Shown piece by piece: positions 8,651 through 20,345 of a stretch of 64,000 bases of DNA. The notes beneath the pieces were generated by a model that saw nothing but the letters and a program-made list of their open reading frames with translations, did no database searches and had not been told where the DNA came from. Source of the stretch: Struthio camelus. Its lineage: Eukaryota; Chordata; Aves; Struthioniformes; Struthionidae. Within the stretch, counting starts at the first letter, position 1; each line of letters starts with the position of its first letter. The position numbers and the translations under genes are program-made. The stretch is taken from the NCBI RefSeq assembly GCF_040807025.1, contig NC_090951.1:1798001-1862000 (forward strand), written 5' to 3'.

Positions 8651-11600
8651 CTGTGGGCACCGGCCGCGCCGTCAGCCCTGGCCCGTGCCACGGCGCGGCG
8701 CAGCATGGTGCGGCACGGCACGACGCGGTGCCGGATAGCACACCATGGCACGTTGCTGGATGGCACGGTGTGGTGCAGTGCAGCACGGCATGGCACGGTG
8801 CCGGGTGGCACGGCATGGTGCAGTGCAGCACGGCACATTGCCACATGGTACGGCATGGTGCAGCACAGCATGGTGCGGTGCAGCACAGCACGGCATGGCA
8901 CGGTGCCGGATGGCATGGCATGGTGCAGCACGGCATGGGGCAGAACGGCACAGCGCAGTGCAGGATGGCACAGCATGGTGCGAGGCAGCACAGCATGGCA
9001 TGGCACAGTGCCGGATGGCATGGCATAGTGCGGCACGGTGTGGTGCAGCACAGCACAGCGCAGTGCAGGATGGCACAGCATGGTGCGGTGCAGTGCAGCA
9101 TGGCATGGCACGGTGCAGCACAGCATGGTGCGGTGCAGTGCAGCATGGCATGGCACGGTGCAGCACGGCATGGTGCGGGGCAGCACAGCATGGCATGGCA
9201 CGGTGCTGGATTGCATGGCACGGGGCAGCATGGCACAGGGCAGAATGGCACAGCGCAGTGCAGGATGGCACAGCATGGTGCGGTGCAGTGCAGCACGGCA
9301 TGGCATGTTGCTGGATGGCACAGCAAGGTGCAGCATGGCATAGCACGGTGTGATGCAGGATGGCATGGCATAGCGCGGTGCAGCATGGCACGGCGCAGTG
9401 CAGGATAGCACAGTGCGATGCAGGATGGCACGGCATGGTGCAGTGCAGGATGGCACAGCACGGTGCAGTGCAGGATGGCACGGCACAGCACAGTGCAGGA
9501 TGGCACAGCACGGTGCAGTGCAGGATGGCACGGCACAGCACAGTGCAGCACAGCACAGCGTGGCATGGCATAGTGCGGTGCAGCACGGCATGGCGCGGTG
9601 GGGGCTAGGGTGGGCGGTGGGTCCCGGCACTCACTGGAAGGTATCTCTCTGCCGCAGCGGTGGGGCTTTGGTGCCCAGCGGCCCCGGGAGGCTCTCGAAG
9701 CCCAGCGCGTAGACAGGGATGTGAGCCAGCTTCTTGGAAGGCATCTTCATCTGCCGGGGAGGCGGGCGGGCGTCAGCACTGGGGGCTGTGTCGTGCCAGG
9801 GCCAGGACGTGTGGGCTCAGCCCAGCGGCGCAGCCCTCCCCGGAGGACGCCTCCGTCCTGGGGCGGCCCACGGCAGCCCCCGCACCCTGGCATGAGCCGT
9901 CCCTTACCTTGAGGCTGCAGGAGGTGCAGACAGACCTGGGGGCACAGAGAGAGGCTGGTCAGCAGCGGCACCCACGGGCACCCTGCAGGCCCCCTCCCAG
10001 CCCTGCCGCACAGCTTGGAGCAGCACGGCACAGCATGGCATGGCACTGTGCAGCACAGTATGCTGTGGCATGGCACAGCACCGTGCAGCATTGCATGGTG
10101 CGGCACGGCACAGCATGGCGTGGCACGGTGCAGCAGAGCGTGGTGCAGCAGTGTGGTGTAGCACAACGCGGTGCAGCACAACGTGGTGCAGCATGGCACG
10201 GCATGGCATGGCACCGTGCAGCACAGCACAGTGCTGCATGGCAAAGTGCAGTGCAGCAGAGCATGGTGCGGCACGGGACGGCACAGTGCAGCACGGCATG
10301 GTGTAGCACAGTGCAGCACGACGTGGCGCACAGGGTGGCTGCTCACCGCTTGCAGAAGAGGCAGGCCGTGGGCCAGGAGAACAGGGGGAACTTGGCCCTG
10401 CAGCAGCAGCAGACCTGCGGGGAGAGGGGCCGGGTAAGAGGTGGCCGGGGCCCTGCAGCACCGCAGGCTCTTCCCCCGCTCCCACCTTCCCTTTCTTCAG
10501 GCTGTTGTACAGCTCCTTGCTCTGCAGGAACTTCTCCATCTCGGCCTTGACCAGCACCCGGCGCACGTTGATCATTTCCTCCACGGTGAGGGCCAGGCTC
10601 TCCACGGGGTGGCTGAACTCCTGCGTGCAGAAAGGGGCCGTGAGCCTGGCCTGCCGCATGGCCCGGTGCCAGCTACGGCCCAGCTGCTCCTTGGACATGC
10701 ATGTCCCCAGGACATGTGTGGGCAGAGTGTCCCTGGGGCACGCGTGGGCAGAGCGTCCCTGGGACAGGCAGAAGAGTGTCCCTGGGACAGGCAGAAGAGT
10801 GTCCCTGGGGCACGCGTGGGCAGAGCATCCCTGGGACAGGCAGAAGAGTGTCCCTGGGGCACGCGTGGGCAGAGAATCCCTGGGACAGGCAGAAGAGCGT
10901 CCCCAGGACATGTGTGGGCAGAGCATCCCCAGGACACGTGTGGGCAGAGCATCCCCAGGACACACGTGGGCAGAGCATCCGTGGGACACACGAGGGCAGC
11001 GTGTCCCCGGGAGACGCCCTGTGCAGTGGCCACATCCTGCTCCCATGCAGCACTCACCAGCCACAGGTGCTTGGAGCCGCTGGCAGGGGCAGCGCCGGAG
11101 CTGTCCTCTGGCCTCTCCTCCACGCAGCTGAGGGCACCGTGGGGCGATGGCAGCGGCGCGGTGCCATACGGCACTGGGTGGTAGCTGGCCGGCACCGATC
11201 CTGCAGGGGAAGGACACGCCATGCAGCGTGACCCTCCGGCATGGGCCTGCTGGCGGTGCAGCACGGCCGCCGCGGGGACAGCTGGGCTGCGGCGAGGCTG
11301 GGAGCGCAGGGCACGCAGCTCGGGGACAGCCCTGCAGCTCGGGGACAGCCCCAGTGGGGAGGGCGCGCGGCACAGGACGGGGCTGGTGGTTGCATGTCTT
11401 GGCATGGGCCTCGGGGCACCGTGTCCCAGCTCGCGGCATCATGTCCCAGGTCCCAGCTTGGGGCACCTTATCCCACGCCCTAGCTCACGGCTTCACATCC
11501 CACATCCCAGCTCAGGGCATCACATGCCACATCCCAGCTCAGGGCATCACATCCCACATCCCAACTCATGGCATCACATCCCACATCCCAGCTCAGGGCA

Positions 11601-14600
11601 TCATGTCCCACATCCCAGCTCAGGGCATCATGTCCCAGGTCCCAGCTTGGGGCACCTTATCCCACGCCCTAGCTCACGGCATCACATCCCACATCCCAGC
11701 TCAGGGCATCACATGCCACATCCCAGCTCAGGGCATCACATCCCACATCCCAACTCATGGCATCACATCCCACATCCCAGCTCACGGCATCATGTCCCAC
11801 GTCCCAGCTTGGGGCACCTTATCCCACGCCCTAGCTCATGGCATCACATCCCACATCCCAGCTCAGGGCATCATGTCCCAGATCCCAGCTCGGGGCATCA
11901 GGTCCCAAGTCCCAGCTTGGGGCACCTTATCCCATGCCCTAGCTCATGGCATCATGTCCCACATCCCAACTCATGGCATCACATCCCACGTCCCAGCTCA
12001 CGGCATCATGTCCCACATCCCAGCTCAGGGCATCATTTCCCAGGACCCAGCTTGGGGCATCACGTCCCAGGTCCCAGCTCACAGCATCATGTCCCAGATC
12101 CCAGCTCGGGGCATCATGTCCCATGTCCCAGCTCGGGAAACTGGGTCCCAGCTCAGCCCCACGTCCCAGCTCAGGGTTCGGGGCTCCGTGTCCCAGCTGG
12201 GCTCAGCCCCGGCTCGCGCCGGGTCGGGGGCTGCTCCCCATGCTGTGAGCAGGCTGGGGCGCCGGGGGGACACATCCTCGCTCCCTGTGCGGCCTGGCGC
12301 GCGGGGTACCTGAGCGGGGCCGGGGCTCAGGCTCCAGCGGCCCCGGCGCCTGGGGCGCATCCTGGCCACCGCTCAGCTCGCTCTGGAACTGGGCCAGATC
12401 CTGCTCCGAGAAGGACCGATCCCGCTTCAATGACAGCGCCGAGCCGGGCTCCACGCCCGGAGAGTCCTCCTCCTGCAAGGCCGGGGGACGGCGTCACGCC
12501 GGGGACCCCCACCCCGTCCTCCTCCCTCCTCTTCCCAGCGCCTCCCGCCAGCCGTCGCCCCGGGGTGCCCCCGCGGGGGCCGACCCCTGCGCGCCCGCAG
12601 CCGCTCTCGCCTCCGAGACGTTCATCTCCTCCATCTCGGCCAGCGTGGGCGCCTTGAGCAGGACGCGGGGCCGGGGCGGCGGGGCGGCGAGGTCGATGCA
12701 GGAGCTGGAGGTGGCGTTGCCGGAGCAGGCGCGGGGGATGCAGGGCAGCGAGCTGTAGCCTGCGGACGCGGGGCCGGAGCTGAGCGCCGGCGCGGCCGGG
12801 CAGCTGCCGCGGGTGCCGGCGGGCGCGGGGCGAGCTGCGCCCGGGGGCCGCCGCGCCGTTACCTTTCCGGCTGCGGTGCTGCAGCTCCACGGGCCGCAGC
12901 TTCCTCTCCTGCTTGATCTCCTCCAAAATCTTCTCGTGGAGCGTCCTGTGCTTCTGCGGCAGGGGCCGCAGGCGCCGCTCCGACGCCTGCGGGACGCGGA
13001 GCCCGGACCTCAGACAGAGGCTGGGGCTGCTGCTCTCAGGCCAAGCGAGATTTTGGCGCAAGGCAAGGCGAGGCCGGCCGGACCCGGCGGCTGCCCCGCC
13101 AGCGGCGCGCAGGGCAGACGCCGCGAGCCTCCCTCCTGGCACCGCTCCCTCCCGGCCCCTCACCTGCTTCAGCGGCGGCCGGGACCGGATGAAATCCAGG
13201 ATGAGCTCGTGCGCGTCTTTCTTCACCCGGGGGGGGATGTCTCCGTCCACCTGGGAGCGGGGCAGACAGGCAGTCCCAGGGATGGTCCTCAGCGCCTCCG
13301 GGGAGGACGCGGGGCCGGGCCGGCGCGGGGCACGTCCCCGCTGCGCTCACCATGACTTTGCGGAGCTTGTAGTTGCGCGCCCGGATGTCCTGCATGAGCA
13401 TCTCGAAGGGGGTGAGCTGGTACTCGGTGGGCAGCGGGTTGAACTGCTTCTCCTGCACCTTCTTCAGCTTCACGCCGTGCCGCAGCTCCCGCATCAGCTG
13501 CACCCAGAGCCGGGCCTGGCGGGGCGAGGGGACGGCGTCAGCCCCGGCCGAGCCCCCCGCGCCGGCAGCGAGCGCCCCGGCGCCCTGTGTGCCCTACCCA
13601 GTCCGTGTTGCGCAGGTTGCCCAGCTCCGCCGCCGGCCGCTCCTCCGCCTCCTCGTCCTCCTTCAGCTTCTGCAGCATCTGCCGTGGCACAGAGATGCTG
13701 TCGCCCCCGCTGCAGCCCCGGCCACCGGGGTGCCCCCCGGCACGGCACGGCACGGCCAGGGGGTGCCGAGGGCGCCCCGCGCTCACCTCCTTGGCGTCCC
13801 GGATCTTGGCGAGGAAGGCTTTGAGCTCCACGGTCTCGGCGAAGAGCGCGCGGCACACGGCCTGGTAGTGGGCCTGGGCCTCGGCGGGGTCGGCCAGGCG
13901 GGCGGCGCAGCACCGCATGGCCTGCCCGAAGGTGCGCACGGCCCGCGGCGGCCCCTCGCCCCCCTCCTCCTCCTCCTCCTGCCCCCCGTAGCCCTCGTCG
14001 GCCGTGCCGCAGCCGCTGTCCTCCGAGTCGCTGTTGGTCATCAGGTCGATGAGCTGCTCCAGCTGCGGGCTCAGCTCCCGCTCCTCGTTCTCGTCCAGCC
14101 CCCAGTCCAGCGCCCGGTAGATGGCAAAGCCCAGCGACTGCACCATCTGCAAGGAGACGGCACTGGCTGCACCGCGGGGAGCCCCTCCGGTACCGGCTGC
14201 ACCATGCAGAGCCCCTCTGGCACCGGCTGCACCGTGGGGAGCCCCTCCGGTACCGGCTGCACCATGCAGAGCCCCTCTGGCACCAGCTGCACCACAGCAA
14301 GGCCCTCTGGCACCGATGGCAGCCCGCACCACCGGGCACCGCCAGGCCCCACGTACCTGTGCTTCGGTGGATGGCGACAGCAGCAGTGGCAGCTCTGTGG
14401 GGAGAAGGAGACACAGCTACTGCTCGCCCCCGCGGCCCCACGGCCCCCAGGGCTGGGCATCGCCCCCTGCGCGTCACCCCGCATCCTGCACCCAGGGGTT
14501 GCAGCACCGAGCCGGGTCCTGGCCACAGGCGCCCGGCAGCCCCACAAGCCTGGCAGGTCCCACCTCCGTGGGTCTCCTGTCCCCAGCAGGTCTCACTCCA

Positions 14601-17600
14601 AGCTGGCTCCCCACTCCCTGCCGGACCCCCGCCCCGTGCAGGTCCCACACCAGGCAGGTGGTGCTGGGAGGAGCTGAGCCCTGCCCCCAGTTCAGCCTCT
14701 GTCCAGACCATGGGCATGAGGACGGTGGGTGCTGGCAGTGCAGGCACCGGGACCACGGGCACCGGCACAGGGACCAGGGGCACCAGCAAGGCCAGCACCG
14801 GTAGCCTGGGCACCAGGACTGCAGGCACCGGCAGCACGGACCCCAGTGGCACTGGCACAGGGGCTGTGGGCATGAGGACCCCGGGCACTGGCAGCGTGGG
14901 CACTGGCAGGCTGGGTGCAGGAAGGGCTGGCGGATCGCACGGAGAACACGGCCTGGGCACCCAATGTGCAGTGCGGTGGCAGGGTGCACACAGCTGATGA
15001 GGCCATTTCTACAGCTGGAGCACCGTGCACACGCGCAGGACAGCCTCCATGCACGTGTGCAGGGAGCACCATGCATGCACACAATGCAAGCACCGTGCAC
15101 ACGTGCAGGACAGCCTCCATGCACGTGCGCAGGGAGCACCGCACACACACACAACGCAAGCACCGTGCACACACGCAGGACAGCCTCCATGCACGTGCGC
15201 AGGGAGCACCGCACACACACACAACGCAAGCACTGTGCACACACGCAGGACAACCTCCATGCACGTGCACAGGGAGCACCGCACACACACACAACGCAAG
15301 CACTGTGCACACACGCAGGACAACCTCCATGCACGTGCACAGGGAGCACCGCACACACACACAACGCAAGCACTGTGCACACACGCAGGACAACCTCCAT
15401 GCACGTGCACAGGGAGCACCGCACACACACACAACGCAAGCACTGTGCACACACGCAGGACAACCTCCATGCACGTGCGCAGGGAGCACCATGCATGCAC
15501 ACAACGCAAGCACCGTGCACGTGCGCAGGACAACCTCCATGCACGTGTGCAGGGAGCACCATGCATGCACACAACGCAAGCACCGTGCACACGTGCAGGA
15601 CAGCCTCCATGCACGTGCGCAGGGAGCACCGCACACACACACAACGCAAGCACTGTGCACACGCGCAGGACAACCTCCATGCACGTGCGCAGGGAGCACC
15701 GCACACACACACAACGCAAGCACTGTGCACACGCGCAGGACAACCTCCATGCACGTGCGCAGGGAGCACCATGCATGCACACAACGCAAGCACCGTGCAC
15801 GTGCGCAGGACAGCCTCCATGCACGTGCGCAGGGAGCACCGCACACACACACAACGCAAGCACCGTGCACACTCACAAGACAAGCGCTGTTCCTGCGCAT
15901 GACACAAGCGGGAAGCTAAGCGCCAGCCCCCTGGCTTCACGCTCACCCTGATGTGCGACACCAGCATCACTTAACCTGTCCGGCCCTGGCAGGCTCCTGG
16001 AGGGCTGTGCCGCGCGGAGGGGCTGCCTGGGCAGTGGCAGCAGCCTGGCTGCCTGCTGTCCCCGCACTAGGTCCGCTGTCCTTGAATTTGCCAGGCCAAT
16101 TTCCAGGCCTTTCGCCCATGGGTGACAAATGGAAGAGCAGGGGAAGGCAATGCTCCTGTGACTGCTTCAGGGCAGAGCTCGGTCCCAGAGCGGGGAGCAG
16201 GAGTGTCCCTGGCCCCACAGGCGGCAGGAGCCAGCTGCAGCCCAGGACACAGCCTTGCTGGCAGCTCAAACCCTCCCAGGGGGAACCAGATGGCCAAGGA
16301 TGAGGAGCAGGAGCAGGGCTTGCACTGGCCCCAGGGGAAGTGCCCCGGGCGCGTTGCAGCTCCGCTTTCCCTGATAATGGCTCCAAAGCCACTTTCCTGC
16401 GCCCGCAGGAGAGCGCAGGCCATTAACTCTCCGTTTAGCTAATCGATGGGGCACTGAGTGCGAGGACGAGTGCTGAGGCCAGCCTATGTGCAAGAGGCAC
16501 ACCGTGCCGTGCGAGGGGCCGGCCGTGCCATGCGAGGGGCGGACACTACCGTGCCAGGCTGGGAAAGGGGAGCGGGTGCAGGCGGTGCGGGGCCTGCTGA
16601 GCGCCCGCGGAGCTGGTGCCCAGCCCGGCCCCGTGCACTGCCAGAGGGGAAGGGGCAGCCTCGGAGCCCGAGGCACCCTTGTCGGGAGAATCACGGCACG
16701 TTTGGCGGCAGATGAAACAGCAGAGGCTGCGATAAGGAAACAGCAAAGCATTTCCAGGATGCAAATCCGGGATGAAACACCCGTGGCTGCTGCAGCGAGG
16801 GCTGCGGCGTGCTCTGGGCCGTGGCCGCGAGCTCACGCGGGGCACGGGGCCCTGCTGCAGCCCGGGAGATGCCTCTACGCGCTGCTTTGCCCGGCAGGAC
16901 CGTTCCTCCGGGACCCGGCCACCATGCAGCGCCTGGCTCCCGTCACCTGGGGCAGGGCTGGCGTTGGAATGATGATGTTTTAATGAGCACAGACTGAGGC
17001 CAGATCACTTTGTGTTTTGGCTGCTGCATAGAAAAGTCCCTTCCTCTTGCATCAGGGACACACGGATTTGCCTAGCCCCAGAGCAGGCCAGTCGGGCTTG
17101 GAAAGCAGGGAGAAGGGCTTTCAGCCAGCTCCTCTGAAGCCAAGGGGGTACAGACGAGCCGCAGCAGCGGCTGCCAGGCTGAGCCCTGGCCCTGCTCAAG
17201 GCAGGGCCCTGAGCAGCAATAACACACGAATGCGGTTTCATCAGTGTTTGCGTAGCGAGCACGTGCTGGCCGCTTCCTCCAACGACCATCCGTGGGGCAC
17301 GGGGTGAGGAAGGAGCTCCCGAGTGGCCAGAGAGCTGGAGCTGCTCCAGTGATGCTGCCAGGGCACCCAGCTGTGTCCGGTCTGTGCCTGGACAGAGCCC
17401 CCGAGCCTTGGGACGGCCGGGCACGTGGCCAAGCAGCGCGGCCGCCTGCATGGGAGCTGCTGCAAGGTGTCCGGGGCCCCACGAGCTCTGGGCTTGGACA
17501 GTGAATGACCCCGATTCATCATATGGCTTTGAATGGCTTTGAACCACTCAGAGGGGAGAGGGGGAAAAATCCCTCAGGATGGTACTGAAAGGATTTAGGA

Positions 17601-20311
17601 GCAGGAGACGGCGAGGCCACATGGGGTAGCGTGGTGGCCTGCAGCTTGGGGCACTGGTCCTGCAGGACCGTAGCCCTCAGCATGCTTGGGTTCACCTAAC
17701 TTAAAAATCGTAGCTCCGAGCTTGGGCCAGGAGAGGTCTCTGCTGAGCACAGGACTTAGGGCCACGGGTCCAACCTGGCCCCTGGGCACAGCACAGACCA
17801 TGGGGAGCCCAGCCCGGGCTACCTCCACCTCCTCTGGCCACTGGCTACGCAGACAAATGCCCCGTGCACCAGGGAGCATCTCCTGCTCGGCTCCCTCCTT
17901 GCCCTGTGCACCAGGGAGCATCTCCTGCTTGGATCCCCGGACCAGGGACGCAGACACCACAGCATCCCCTGCCCGGAGCAGGGACACGCAGACACCGCCA
18001 CATCCCCTGCCCGGAGCAGGGACACGCAGACACCGCCGCATCCCCTGCCCGGAGCAGGGACACGCAGACACCGCCGCATCCCCTGCCCGGAGCAGGGTCA
18101 CGCAGACACCGCAGCATCCCCTGTCCGGAGCAGGGACACGCAGACACCGCCGCATCCCCTGCCCGGAGCAGGGACACGCAGACACCGCCGCATCCCCTGC
18201 CCGGAGCAGGGACACGCAGACACCGCAGCATCCCCTGCCCGGAGCAGGGACACGCAGACACCGCCGCATCCCCTGCCCGGAGCAGGGACACGCAGACACC
18301 GCAGCATCCCCTGCCCGGAGCAGGGACACGCAGACACCGCAGCATCCCCTGCCCGGAGCAGGGACACGCAGACACCGCAGCATCCCCTGCCCGGAGCAGG
18401 GACACGCAGACACCGCAGCACCTCTTGGCTGCAAACACCCCAGGGAAGCCCTGCAGCAACTGATAATGTGAAACACCAAGAGCCATCTTTGAACCTCAGA
18501 GGAGCCAGCAAATGTCTCAGGTTCCAGCCAGCGCTAGAGAGAGGTGTTTCACCTCCCATGCGGGGCGAGGCAGGGGTTAAGCCTAATTTGTGCAAGCTCT
18601 CTCATTAGGCACAGGGGTACTAATCTCTGCTGCTGTGAGCCACCCATCATTGCTGCTGGCACAGGCCATAATTACAGACCATAAACACAGCTGGCCCTAC
18701 CCAGCAGCGCCAACCGCCTGCAGAGAGGGCACGGCCGGCAGGTCCAAAGGTTGGGGAGAGTGCTACTCCAAACGGCCTCTTCCGGGGTGCCTGGGTGAGG
18801 GCGTGGGGTGGCCAGGGCTGGGGAGCCTGTGCGTGTCAGTGTGCTTGTGTGCTGCATGTGTGTCCAGGCATGCGCTGTGTGCATGTTGACGTGTGTGATG
18901 TGTGTGTCCTGCGTGTGCTCCGTGTGTTCCCCTGTGTGCTGTGTGTCCCCATGCATGTGCAGGTGGGTCCACATGTGTGCTCTGTGTCCCTATGTCTCTG
19001 CTTCTGTGTGTGTGTGTGTGTCTCCACGTCTGTGCATGTGTCACCCCCACGCGTGCGCTGTGCATTCCCACGTGTGACCGTGTCCCTTGTGTGTCTGCTG
19101 TGTGTCCCCACGTGTCCCTGCTGTGTGTCCTGCTGCCAGCCCCGTGAGCCCTGCACCCACGGGCACCCCCTACACTCCGCGCACTCCCTACACACCATAC
19201 ACCCTACACCCCACAGCCCCTACACCCACACCCACGGCGCACCCCATGCATCCCAGCATCAGCTGGGAACCTTCTCTCAGGGCAGGGCCCAACCTTACCG
19301 TGCTGGTACTGGTGCTAGTGCGGGTGCCGTGCTGGGCCTGGACCCCTGTGCGCCCACCCCCTGTCTGTGCTAGTGCTGATGCAGGTCCCGGCTGTGCCGG
19401 TGCAGCCACCCCCCCCCCCCCCCCGCCAGTGCCTGCAGTACCAGGTCTGGTGCCCCTGCGGATGGTGACTCCCGTTGCCCGGCCACCCATTCTCCCCAGT
19501 GCCAGTCCCCACTGCCGGTGCCTGTCACCCTGCTGCCAGTGCTCCCGGTGCCGCAGCCGCAGTGCTGTTGCCGGTCCTCCTGGCCAGCGCCAGTCACCCC
19601 CGCTGGCAGTGCCGGTCACCCCATACCAGTGCTGGTCACCCCCGCTGGCAGTGCCGGTCACCCCATGCCGGTGCCTGTCACCCCATACTGAAGCCGGTTG
19701 CCCCATGCCAGGCCAGTCACCCCCACTGCTGGTGCTGGTTGCCCCATACCAGTGCCAGTCGCCCCATATTAGTGTCGGTCACCCCCACTGCCGGTGCTGG
19801 TTGCCCCATACTGGTGCCACTCGCCCCGTATTGATGCCGGTCACCCCCGCTGCCAGTGCTGGTTGCCCCATACCGGTGCCGGCGGCCCTGTATCGGTGCC
19901 AGTTGCATGCTAGTGCTGGACACCCCATACTGGTGCTGGTGGCCCCATACTGGTGCCAGTTGCCCCATACCAGTGCCGGTCGCCCCATACCGGTGCTGGT
20001 CGCCCCATATCGGTGCCGGTCGCCCCATACCGGTGCCGGTCGCCCCATACCGGTGCCGGTCGCCCCATACCGGTGCCAGTCACCCCATACCAGTGCCGGT
20101 CGCCCCACATCGGTGCCAGCTGCCCCATACCGGTGCCGATCGCCCCATACCGGTACCGGTGGCCCTATGCCGATGCCGGTTCCCCCGCAGCCCGTTCCCC
20201 CGTGCCCCGGCGCGGCGGCGGCGGCGGGGCGGGCGGCTCTTACCGGGCGGCGCGGCGGGGAGCGCGACGCTGCCGTCGCCGCGGAGGCGGATGTCGGCGG
20301 TGCGCAGCGGC

Positions 20312-20345
<34 letters not shown>

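Larger units (their letters stand above)
14395..20243. other. SPIRE2 intron 1
   Basis: The largest SPIRE2 intron, 5.8 kb. It holds a GGCAC-rich degenerate tract (14725-14930), the 70-base array (15016-15880), unique DNA (15880-17930), the 38-base array (17943-18422), a GT-rich tract (18830-19130), and the 20-base array (19600-20175). No additional SPIRE2 exon was required by phase. Confidence 0.85.

Noticed and set aside
8455-9630. Minus-strand open frame of about 390 codons, Cys/His/Ala-rich, reading into SPIRE2 exon 15
   Set aside because: It is SPIRE2 intron 14 plus exon 15. The intron consists of short repeats that happen to lack stops, and reading from exon 14 into it meets TGA at 9633-9631. 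It has no ATG at its listed start (GTG), so it is not a gene or a retained-intron product.
11221-12657. Plus-strand open frame of 478 codons with a nine-residue His/Pro/Ser repeat
   Set aside because: Antisense reading of a 27-base minisatellite in SPIRE2 intron 9; 27 is a multiple of three, so any open unit gives a long frame.
14915-15970. Several overlapping 290-500-codon frames on both strands, Cys- or His/Thr-rich
   Set aside because: By-products of the 70-base minisatellite. Open frames exist in many frames at once, and no domain or splice context is seen.
15016-18422. Regular direct repeats that might suggest a CRISPR array
   Set aside because: The units are head-to-tail without unique spacers, no cas genes are present, and the DNA is vertebrate.
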